Assembly (NCBI RefSeq): GCF_000186865.1 | Contig: NW_008705571.1 | Location: 832,530-896,529 of the forward strand | Source of the DNA: Aureococcus anophagefferens | Taxonomy: Eukaryota > Sar > Pelagophyceae > Pelagomonadales > Pelagomonadaceae | Reading direction: 5' to 3' | Length of the DNA stretch: 64,000 nucleotides | Part shown: positions 8,201 to 15,205 of the stretch, one piece after another | Layout of the letters: every line of letters begins with the position of its first letter | Numbering within the stretch: the stretch's first letter is position 1 | Notes under the pieces: model-generated | What the model saw: the letters and a program-made list of their open reading frames with translations, nothing else | Told to the model about the DNA's origin: nothing | Database searches by the model: none | Program-made: the position numbers and the translations under genes

Positions 8201-10316
8201 GGCCAAGGCGGCACCGGAGCCGGCGCCCGTGGCCGAGCCGGAGCCTCAGCCGGAGGCTCAGCCGGTGGCCGCGGAGGAGGCGAAGGCCGAGGCGCCGCCG
8301 GAGCCAAAGGCGGAGGTCGAGGCTCCCGCGCCCGCCGCCGTCAAGGCGCCGAAGCCGAAGCCGAAGCAGAAGCCCGCGAAGGAGGCCGAGGCGCCCGCGC
8401 CAGAGAAGAAGGCCGACGCGCCAAGGTCCGAGAAGAAGACGAAGGCAAAGAAGGCGCCCAAGGCGCCCGAGGCGCCCGCCGTCGCGGCGCCCGAGGCGCT
8501 CGCGCCCGCGCCCGCGGCGCCGGAGCCCAAGGCGTCGGAGCCCAAGGCGCCTCTGGCCGCTCCCGCTCCCGCGCCGGAGCCCGCGGAGCCCGCCTCGCCG
8601 GTCACGACGAGCGCCTGGGGCAAGGGCAGGCCGTTGAAGATCATGGCGGAGCCGGAGCCCGCGCCGAAGCCCAAGCCGCAGAAGAAGGCGGCGGTCAAGG
8701 CCGCGCCCGCCAAGGCCGCGCCCGCGCCCGCGGCGCCCAAGGCCGCGCCCGCGCCCGCCCCCGTGGCGCCCAAGGCCGCGCCCGCGCCCATCAAGGCCGC
8801 GCCCCCCGCCGCCAAGGCCGCGCCCGCGCCCGTCAAGGCCGCGCCCCCCGCCGTCAAGGCCGCGCCCGCGCCCGCGGTGCCTTCGCCCGCGCCCGCGGCG
8901 CCCAAGGCCGCGCCCACGCCAAAGGCCGTCAAGGCCGCGCCCGCGCCAAAGGTCGCCAAGGCCGCGGCCGCGCCAAAGGTCAAGGCGAGCCCGCCCAGGG
9001 AGGACGCGCCGAAGAAGGCGGCCGTCGAGGCGAAGGTGGCCGCGGCGCCGGCGCCGCCGACGGCGATTCCGAAGAACTTCGACTTCGACGCGCCCCTCAT
9101 GTTCATGCTGAGCCCCGCGCGGCCCGCGGCGAAGGAGCCGGAGCCCGCGCCGGTGAAGGCGACGCCCCCCGCGCCGCCGCCGACGCCCGCGGCGGCGCCG
9201 CCGCCCGCGCCCGCGCCGACGCCCGCGCCCGCGCCCGCCAAGGCCGCCAAGTCGTCGAAGAAGAAGGTGACGAAGAAGGACAAGGCCGCCGCCAAGGCCG
9301 CCGCGGCCGAGGCGTCGACGCCCGTCGCGCCGCCCGCGGAGCCGGCGAGCGCCGGCGTCGAAGAGTCGAAGGAGAGCGCCCCGGCGAGCGCCGCCCCCGC
9401 CCCGGCCCCGACGCCGGCCAGGGCCGCGCCCGCGCCCGCGCCAAAGCCCGCGCCGGCGCCGAAGCCCGCGCCCGCGGCGAAAACGACCCCGGCGAAGGCG
9501 GCCAAGGCCGCGAAGCCCGCGCCGGCGGCGAAGCCCGCGCCGGCCAGGGCCGCGACGCCCGACGCGCCCGCCAAGGGCGGCGCGTCGTGGAAGCCGACAC
9601 CCGTGCGCGCGGCCGAGGCCGACGCGGCCGCCGACGGCTGGAACACGAGCAAGTCGGCCAAGGAGCTCAAGGCGGAGAAGCGCGCGAAGAAGCGGGAGCA
9701 GGAGGCGGCGCTCAAGTCGCCGAGCCTCTTCGCCGTCGAGCGCCCCGTCGCGACGCCCGTCGCCGAGGCCCCGGACTTCGACGCGCCGCTCCTCCCCGCG
9801 CGCGCGCGCGCGGCGCCGCGCGGCGACTTCGACGCGCCGCTCCTCGCGAGCCTCGTCGCGCAGCCGGCGGCCCCGGCGGCCAAGCCGGCGCCGAAGAAGG
9901 CGCCGAAGCCCGCCGCGGCGCCCGCGCCCGCGCCCGCGCCCGAGGACGGCTGGGAGGCGGTCAGGAAGGCGCCGACGCGCAAGGAGCGCAAGGCCAAGGG
10001 CGCCAGGGCCGCGGCGCCCCCGCCGCCCCAGGCGGCGTCGAGCGAGGCCCACTCGTATAGCGCGGACACCCGCGACTCGGCGCCCGTCTCGTCGCTCCCG
10101 CCCCCCATCGAAACCGCATCGACCCGGTCGCTCCCTTCCTCGACATCGACCCCGAAGAGCGGCGCGGAACCCGCGACGCCGACGACGCCCAAGCTCAAGG
10201 CCAAGGCGCGCACGGTCGACGACGTCCACCATCCGCCGCCGCCGGCCTCGCCACAGAGCGCGAAGAGCGCCTGGCCGATGATGCGCGACGCGTCCAAGTT
10301 CCTCTTCTCAAGTTGA
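5211..10316 (+). CDS. Giant disordered Ala/Pro/Lys-rich GW/WG-repeat scaffold
   Basis: 1,701 residues in one exon; not assignable to a named family. The N-terminal LFEVVTLPDGTRLLIDARKL block and a heptad coil with EEATAREAALR repeats (about residues 145-195) are followed by PLTPLANAKKFQALKWG. Most of the rest is low-complexity KAAPAP/KPAPK sequence. Into it are spaced short Trp motifs: AWGQG, AWAQG and AWGKG, and four GW sites followed by Lys clusters. Two SPSLFAVERP motifs and three DFDAP(L/I) motifs also recur. WG or GW dipeptides fall near residues 247, 447, 489, 562, 758, 983, 1134, 1474 and 1579. The start is the first in-frame ATG. A shortened paralogue is at 11285. Possibly an RNA-granule or Argonaute-binding scaffold, but that is inference. 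Confidence 0.75.
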   Translation: MSVVATPTAEVRPAPRPPAGRGPPRAAQVTPAPTPRSSSSGLFEVVTLPDGTRLLIDARKLEKPGTVDESEPTVPAAPVRLDDGGGKHTKRYAPRPYKAAPPRRRSDPSHSPSWNLILPTSSAPAATTPAPPPGPDPAAAARQAALRSTLEEATAREAALRAKLEEATAREAALRHKLERAERDAQARAARARDARDAAAAAAAKPAPAAPPGPTIDLGALAPKRVAESDKVPLTPLANAKKFQALKWGNTSSAGDELADARTTHTAEDATPPPSKARRKSWVAGDAFNTKSLDKDGDDASPAAEPPDAGPIKLAEPAKPKPKAEKAVEEQAVPKKAAEKAVEAEPAPAPAKKPEPAAPPPPPAEELKSPAAPPPPPAEEELKSPSLFAVERPIATPAKPAPKASPSPTLRIDVGDDAPAAPTSSFSHSPASTLASPLSPSTPSRMLWGDSDSDENEEDAAREAAAKDAAEGFEVVGAKKKKDKLPQDLWGKASRSKKAAPSPRNANDKASPPSAKAKGAKGGFGFGARGAPSPRSPPRSPPPSSPTSPTARKSLAAPPTNAWGQGNKPKLVAEEEPASPRPRSGSVDQAPPPEEPLSPMLVLRSKPAPAVVLDASEYPAPGEKVAPKPAAPPPAPAAPPPQPKPAEKPRREAPAKAARPPPAPAPAWPRGMRLEPAPAPAPKPEKAKPAPKEAKPAPKEAKPAPEKAPPTEKAPPPPAEEAPSKAPSKAPPKAPPKAPPKVPEAPPAPGADEPSGAGWTAAAAKPKKEARKAKGAEKPKKVEPKKSEAKAPAPAPKAPAPRRAGNSWSAKPRLEQDEAAKLSEEKRALLAEKAALAEAKREFEEQKKALEAAKLALAAAAAAAAPPPPPKADAPAPAAKAEKKPKKADAAPPKADRKPKKADAPPPPKASAWAQGKPKALEEPAKAPKPDKAKPAPKAPPKPKEVKAKPAEAKVEAKPPAAKPAEAKPPAPKEKKAETPADDGWTTAPKSKKAKGKAKAAPEPAPVAEPEPQPEAQPVAAEEAKAEAPPEPKAEVEAPAPAAVKAPKPKPKQKPAKEAEAPAPEKKADAPRSEKKTKAKKAPKAPEAPAVAAPEALAPAPAAPEPKASEPKAPLAAPAPAPEPAEPASPVTTSAWGKGRPLKIMAEPEPAPKPKPQKKAAVKAAPAKAAPAPAAPKAAPAPAPVAPKAAPAPIKAAPPAAKAAPAPVKAAPPAVKAAPAPAVPSPAPAAPKAAPTPKAVKAAPAPKVAKAAAAPKVKASPPREDAPKKAAVEAKVAAAPAPPTAIPKNFDFDAPLMFMLSPARPAAKEPEPAPVKATPPAPPPTPAAAPPPAPAPTPAPAPAKAAKSSKKKVTKKDKAAAKAAAAEASTPVAPPAEPASAGVEESKESAPASAAPAPAPTPARAAPAPAPKPAPAPKPAPAAKTTPAKAAKAAKPAPAAKPAPARAATPDAPAKGGASWKPTPVRAAEADAAADGWNTSKSAKELKAEKRAKKREQEAALKSPSLFAVERPVATPVAEAPDFDAPLLPARARAAPRGDFDAPLLASLVAQPAAPAAKPAPKKAPKPAAAPAPAPAPEDGWEAVRKAPTRKERKAKGARAAAPPPPQAASSEAHSYSADTRDSAPVSSLPPPIETASTRSLPSSTSTPKSGAEPATPTTPKLKAKARTVDDVHHPPPPASPQSAKSAWPMMRDASKFLFSS

Positions 10317-10572
10317 GCCCGCCCGACCGCCACCGCCGGGATGATTATATCCGATAACACGGCGTCTAGTTTTTTATGTCCGTGGGGACCCACTTCCAGG
10401 CCCGCAAGTCCGCAGTTAGTCCGCAGGCCGTCGACTTCTTCAATTTTCACGCGGCCTTCAACGTTGAGGTATCTATGGATAGTGTGTTCCTGCGACGATC
10501 GTCCTATCGACAAACGCGTGTCCGCGTCGCGCGCCAGTTGCCATCTGACCGACCGCCCCCCCCGCCGGCCCG

Positions 10573-11088
10573 ATGCCGGACGACCGCAAGCGCAAGACGC
10601 GACGAGACCGCGAGCGCCGCCGCCGCACGCGCCGCGCGAGCTCCCGGGACTCCGGAAGTGCCTGGGGCAGCCTGCCGCGGCGCCGGTCGCTTTCGAGGGG
10701 CTGGCTGCGGCGCACGATGCGCCGGTCGCCCGTCGCCGGGTGCGCGGAGACCGTGCTCGCCCTCTACGACGAGTGGACAAAACGGCAGCGTGACCAGGCG
10801 AAGCTCGAGGAGGAGAGCCTCACGAAGGCGCTGTTCGAATCCGCGTCGCGGCGAAGCGAGCTCGCCGCGGCCATCCGCGCCGCGGAGCGCCGGGCCGACG
10901 AGCTCGAACGGCGTTCGGAGGAGCTCGAGCGACAAGCCATCGAGCTCGACGTGCAGTCGCTCGCGCACGGCGGCCTCGCGGCCGCGGACGCGGCGGCCCC
11001 GGAAGAAGAGCCGCGCGGCGCCGACGCGTCCGCCGACGACGCCTACGCCCGCCCGAGCAAGCTCCGCCGCAGCCGCTCCTGCGGCTGA
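10573..11088 (+). CDS. Small basic coiled-coil protein, unknown
   Basis: 171 residues. A very basic, Arg-rich N-terminus (1-50, nuclear-signal-like) precedes one long predicted helix or coiled coil, about residues 58-115, with heptad-like Glu/Leu spacing such as RRADELERRSEELERQAIEL. An acidic linker and a basic RPSKLRRSRSC end follow. No family recognised. A minus-strand frame over the same bases (10504-11211) is also open, but it is Arg/Ala/Gly-rich as shadows are here. The plus frame has the more protein-like composition and a plausible ATG context. Confidence 0.5.
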   Translation: MPDDRKRKTRRDRERRRRTRRASSRDSGSAWGSLPRRRSLSRGWLRRTMRRSPVAGCAETVLALYDEWTKRQRDQAKLEEESLTKALFESASRRSELAAAIRAAERRADELERRSEELERQAIELDVQSLAHGGLAAADAAAPEEEPRGADASADDAYARPSKLRRSRSCG

Positions 11089-11284
11089 GCGCCCCGTAGC
11101 CCCACCCTGTGTCCCCGCTGTAACTATTATCCGTCCGCCCTCGGGAGCGCGTTCAAAAAATCCGGCGCGCAACGTCTGGCGACTGTTCTGAGCACTTCTC
11201 GAATCGAACAAAGCGCGTTAAGTGAAGATTTTATATCATTGATCTGTGGCAGCCTCGTCGGAGACGGCGGCGGCCGGCTCGATC

Positions 11285-12208
11285 ATGGCCACCTTCCCGC
11301 AGCACAGAAAATACAAGAAGAATGGACGGAAGCGGAGCCCGGCGCCGGTGCCGGTGCCACCGACGTCCGCCACGTCGCAGAGCCTGTTCTGCGTCGACCC
11401 TGGCACGCAGCAGCTCAAGCACGTCATCGACGAGAAGCACTACGAGTACGTCGCGCCGGCGCCGGCGCCTCCGCCGAGCAACGGCCGCAACGGCCACGCG
11501 CCGCCGCAGCCCTGGGACGACGACCCGGAGCTCCAGCGGTCGCTCGACGAGGCCGCGGAGCGCGAGGCGGCGCTCCTCGCGGAGCTCGCCGAGGCCGAGT
11601 CGCGCGAGGCCGCGCTCCAGGCGCAGCTCGAGGAGGCGCACCTGCGGGCGCAGCTCGAGGAGGCGGCGAGCCGCGAGGCGGCGCTCGTCGCGCAGCTCGA
11701 GGCCGTGGAGCAGCGCGCGCAGGCCGCGACGGTCGTGCGCTTCGAGCAGTCGCCGTCCGAGGGCCGCTGGGCCAAGGAGAAGCTCGGCCGCGCGTCGCCG
11801 GAGCTGGCGCCCGGCGACGGCGACGCGCCCGTCGAGCCGCTCACGCCCCTGAGCCGGAGCGAGAAGTACCGGAAGCGCGACTGGGGCGGCTCCGGCCGCC
11901 GCTTCGGCGACGATCTGGCCAAGGCGCGGACGCTCGAGCGCGGCCGGCCCCGCGACCATTCCGACGACGCGCCGCTGTCGCCCCAGATGCCCGTCGAGGG
12001 CGACTGGCCCAAGCCGCGGTCGCGGCGCGGCTCCAAGAAGAACATCTCGCCCCTGCCCGCGGACGAGGCCCAGGTCAACGTCGACGACCTCCTCAAGCTC
12101 GACGTCCAGCGCGAGGACGAGGTCCGCCGCCTCCAGGAGATGGTCGCGTCCCTCCAGGTCGGCGTCGAGGCCCTCAAGAAGGAGCGGGGGGAGCGGGAGC
12201 GGTCGTAA
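11285..12208 (+). CDS. Short paralogue of the 5211-10316 scaffold
   Basis: 307 residues. It shares the module order of the giant scaffold upstream: an N-terminal SLFCVDPGTQQLKHVID block (compare GLFEVVTLPDGTRLLID), then a coil of EREAALLAEL/SREAALQAQL repeats (about residues 85-155), then PLTPLSRSEKYRKRDWG followed by GDDLAKAR. It lacks the long KAAPAP region and ends in a second coil, EDEVRRLQEMVASLQVGVEALKKE. The start is ATG at 11285 with purine at -3; the frame is open upstream but has no ATG. Its stop lies only 9 bp from the stop of the convergent zinc-finger gene. Function unknown. Confidence 0.72.
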   Translation: MATFPQHRKYKKNGRKRSPAPVPVPPTSATSQSLFCVDPGTQQLKHVIDEKHYEYVAPAPAPPPSNGRNGHAPPQPWDDDPELQRSLDEAAEREAALLAELAEAESREAALQAQLEEAHLRAQLEEAASREAALVAQLEAVEQRAQAATVVRFEQSPSEGRWAKEKLGRASPELAPGDGDAPVEPLTPLSRSEKYRKRDWGGSGRRFGDDLAKARTLERGRPRDHSDDAPLSPQMPVEGDWPKPRSRRGSKKNISPLPADEAQVNVDDLLKLDVQREDEVRRLQEMVASLQVGVEALKKERGERERS

Positions 12209-12217
12209 AAAGCGGCT

Positions 12218-13292
12218 TTACTCATGAGGCTCGGGCCACGCGAGGTCGATGGTGCTCGTGAACGCGCGCGCGTGCTCGTGGCGGAGGCTCGGCTTCACCC
12301 GGCTCCTCGCGCCCGCGGGCGGCCGGTCGTCCGCGAAGACCGGCGGCGGCGGCGGCGGCGCCGCGCCGCGGCGGGACCGCTTCGGCGACGCCGGCGGCGG
12401 CGGCGGCGGCGCGGCGCCGGGGCCCGCGCGGAGCAGCCGCTCGATGCGCGCGAGCGAGTCGCGGACCGCGTGGTGGCTCGCCTCGAGCGAGCCGAGCCGC
12501 TCCTCGTTTCTTCGGGCGGCGAACCCGGGGCTCGCGCTTCGGCGACTTGGGCGCGACCCGGCGGAGCTTCGCGGCGCGCTTCTTCTCCGCGGCGGCCTTG
12601 TCGCGCGGCGTCTTGTAGAACGTGAGCGGCGCGGGCGCGCCGTCGGCGCCGGGCACGGACCGGCGCGCGTCCACGCGGCCCTCGTCGAGGCGCACGGGCG
12701 CGGGGCGCGACACGGGCACCTTCGGGCAGTGGTGCAGGCTCTGCTCCACCGTGGGGTAGGTGCGGAAGGCGTCCTTGGCCGTCGAGAAGGACTGGGTCAG
12801 CGACGCGCGCATGAAGCTCGCGCCCAGAAAGCCGTCCGCGGCGCCGTGGCAGCCCTTGAGGTGGGCCTGGAGCGCCTTGAGGTGGAAGGACCGCCGGCAG
12901 TTCGGGCACGTCTCCAAACTCTGCTCCTTCCAGATGCGCATGGCCTCCCGGTTGAAGTCCTCGAGGACCTTGCCGCGGAGCGGCTTGCCCTCGGGCGGCG
13001 TCGGGCCCTCGGGCAGCGGCCGCCGGCTCGCCTTGGGCTTCGCGCCCTCGTCCGTGAGCCAGGCCTGGGCGCAGCGCTGCACGTGGCACTTGAAGCTCTT
13101 GAGCAGCTGCGGCGTCCCGCAGAGGTGGCAGATCCGCATCGCCGGCGCGCGCTTGAGCGTCGTCGACGCCTCCGCGGCCGCGGCCTCCTCCGTCGCCTTC
13201 TGCAGCGGGTCGTCGGTGCTGATCGTGAGGCCCGACGCGCTGATCATGAACGGCGTCTCCCGCGTCTCGCGGAACCCGCCGCCCGACGGCAT
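12218..13292 (-). CDS. C2HC zinc-finger protein (ZC2HC1/ZNF474-like), with frameshift
   Basis: Two C2HC fingers: CHLCGTPQLLKSFKCHVQRC (about residues 60-79) and CPNCRRSFHLKALQAHLKGC (about 135-154), the spacing of the ZC2HC1/ZNF474 family, many of which are ciliary or testis proteins. A TFYKTPRDKAAAEKKRAAK stretch follows. Near 12524-12530 (the run cccgggg on the plus strand) the coding frame changes. Downstream of it, another frame reads as protein: a coil with NEERLGSLEASHHAVRDSL, two poly-Pro tracts, and an end at the stop 12218-12220 (IDLAWPEPHE). I treat the break as a 1-base indel. The start is ATG at 13292; the longer open frame begins with GTG. Confidence 0.7.
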
Positions 13293-13638
13293 ACTTTCGG
13301 ACGCGCTTTCGGGAAGCGAGGAAGCGGCGCGGCGGCGGCGGGAGCGCGGCGAGGCCGCCGGCGACGCGGCAGGTCGCGAGGATCGATGCGATGGAAGCGC
13401 CGCGGTGTCCGCGCGGCGCGCGAACGGATGCCTTGAGGCGCTCGAGCACGCAGTTGCTCGATACCTACCGTTGATCCATGCCGCAGTGGACACTGAACCG
13501 GCGCCGGCGGCTGTTGGCCGGGGGTCGTGGTGTGTTTCTCCAGACGGCGTGAGACGGGCGGCGGAGGTGACTCAGCGGACGAGGGGGCGGGGCCCGGGAG
13601 GCTTAGCTTCGGATACAAACCGGCATTATGAGAGGGGC
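13293..13638. other. Intergenic spacer, zinc-finger gene to J-domain gene
   Basis: 346 bp between two minus-strand genes: the 5' flank of the zinc-finger gene (promoter expected near 13300-13500) and the 3' flank of the J-domain gene. G-rich stretches lie at 13330-13390 and 13560-13600. No RNA gene or repeat noticed. Confidence 0.5.
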
Positions 13639-14949
13639 TCAGCCGTGGTACCAACACGTCCAGCCGTTCGACGCCACATGGCAGATGCAGTAGTGCCGCG
13701 TCGCGGCGCACTTCGTCCACCCCGTGCGGGAGACGTCCACGCCACAAATACAATGGTGCGCGCTCGCGGCGCAGCTCTTCCATCCGTTCGGTTCTGTCCC
13801 ACAGATGCAATTGTGAGTGCTCGCGGAGCAGCTCTTCCATCCGTTCGGTTCTTTCCCACAGATGCAATTGTGCGCGCTTGCAACACAGCTCTTCCATCCG
13901 TTCGGTTCTTTCCCACAGATGCAATTGTGAGTGCTCGCGGCACACTTCGTCCATCCCGTGCGAGAGACGTCCACTCCACAGATGCAATTGTGCGCGCTTG
14001 CAACACAGCTCTTCCATCCGTTCGGTTCTTTCCCACAGATGCAATTGTGAGTGCTCGCGCCGCATGTTGTCGAGCCGTTCGGGATGCTCCCACAGATACA
14101 GTGGTGCCGTGTCGCGATGCACGACCGCGTAGTGCCCGTGAGGTTCGCAGTACCGCAAATGCACCGGTTCGGCATCGACATGACGCGCGGCCGCTTGGAC
14201 CCCATCAGGTCGCCTTCGTCCCGCGCGCGTTTCTGCGGCTGCGATGCAGGCGGCGGGGGCGGCGGGGGCGGCGGCGGCGGGGGCGGCGGCGGCGGCGGCG
14301 CAGGCGCGTCGGGCTCCTGCGCCGCGTCGTAGACCGCGCGCCGCGCGTCGTCGGAGAGCGTCTCGTGCGCCTCGTTGACCTTCTTGAAGGCCTCCGCCGC
14401 GCCCTCCTCGCTGCACTTGTCCGGGTGCACGAGGCAGGCCAGGTCGCGGTAGGCGACCTTGATGTCCTTCGCCGAAGCCTTCGCGTCGACGCCGAGGATC
14501 TCGTAGTGGCTCGCGGCCTGGAGCACGCGCGCGATCATCTGCTTGGTCAGGCGGCGCACCGCGCCCGACGCGGGCGCGGGCGCGGGCGTCTCCGCCGCTG
14601 GCATCGGCGGCGCGGGCGGCGCGGGCGCCGGGGGCGCTGCGCGGATCGCCGCGACCATGTCCGCCTTCTCGACGCAGCCGACGAGGCTCGCGCCGCGCGC
14701 CCGCGCCAGGGCCTTGAGCTCCTTGACGGAGCGCGCCTCGAGGCCGTCGCCTGCGGGCTCCGCCGGCGCGGGCGTCTCGTCGCCGTAGGTCTCCTTCTCC
14801 AGCGCCGACACGGTGGGGCCGACGCCCTCGTAGGGGATGCTCAGAGACGCGGCGAGCGCTTCGACGTCGGACCGGAGGTTGCCCGTCAGCTCGATGCCGA
14901 CATCACCGATGAGGCGGTCGACCCGCGCGCGCATCGTCATTGTGACCAT
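13639..14949 (-). CDS. J-domain protein with nine CxC-W-C-H tandem repeats
   Basis: 436 residues. Order: N-terminal helical region (1-60); a SAP/ARMET-C-like helix pair, VKELKALARARGASLVG (about 74-105); a J domain from SHYEILGVDAKAS to RRAVYD (about 148-210) with intact HPD in ACLVHPDKCS; a 17-19 residue poly-Pro tract; a basic linker; then nine repeats of about 20 residues to the C-terminus. The repeat consensus is CICG-x(2-4)-PNGW-x2-C-x-AS-x-H, Cys-x-Cys then Cys and His, suggesting metal binding. The repeat DNA is less GC-rich than the surroundings, and 79 bp are identical between 13861-13939 and 13981-14059, so copies are recent. J domains stimulate Hsp70; the repeat function is unknown. 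Confidence 0.82.
   Translation of the reverse strand: MVTMTMRARVDRLIGDVGIELTGNLRSDVEALAASLSIPYEGVGPTVSALEKETYGDETPAPAEPAGDGLEARSVKELKALARARGASLVGCVEKADMVAAIRAAPPAPAPPAPPMPAAETPAPAPASGAVRRLTKQMIARVLQAASHYEILGVDAKASAKDIKVAYRDLACLVHPDKCSEEGAAEAFKKVNEAHETLSDDARRAVYDAAQEPDAPAPPPPPPPPPPPPPPPPPASQPQKRARDEGDLMGSKRPRVMSMPNRCICGTANLTGTTRSCIATRHHCICGSIPNGSTTCGASTHNCICGKEPNGWKSCVASAHNCICGVDVSRTGWTKCAASTHNCICGKEPNGWKSCVASAHNCICGKEPNGWKSCSASTHNCICGTEPNGWKSCAASAHHCICGVDVSRTGWTKCAATRHYCICHVASNGWTCWYHG
13642..14170 (-). repeat. Tandem repeats coding for the CxC-W-C-H units
   Basis: About nine copies of a 57-66 bp coding repeat. A higher-order period of about 120 bp gives 79 identical bases at 13861-13939 and 13981-14059. 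Alternating unit types code for KEPNGWKSC and VDVSRTGWTKC forms. Each plus-strand copy contains cacagatgcaattgtg or a close variant. Confidence 0.85.
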
Positions 14950-15205
14950 GAGTCCGTGGTCGGAACCCCGCTACTGCGCGCCGACGAGGGTCGGGATGGC
15001 CCCTCGAGTCCGCGCTCACTTTCGACTATTTAGCTCGCCGCGGCGGGGGGTCGACCGCGCGCGCGCGCCACGGACTTCGCCACACTTCGCCACGGTGCCC
15101 GCCTGAAGTCACCCAGGGGGAGATCCTGTCCAAGGACAAAACGCCCGGGGGGGGGGCACCGCGATGAACCGAGCTCGCCAGCGGTACGATGCCACAACTG
15201 AGTTT

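Noticed and set aside
3213..10232. 2,339-codon open frame on the minus strand
   Set aside because: Arg/Gly/Leu-rich shadow of the scaffold, PX and OSCP regions caused by high GC; the opposite frames have protein-like composition and domains.
10504..11211. Minus-strand gene of 235 codons
   Set aside because: Overlaps the plus-strand coiled-coil ORF, which has a better ATG context and heptad pattern; composition suggests a shadow.
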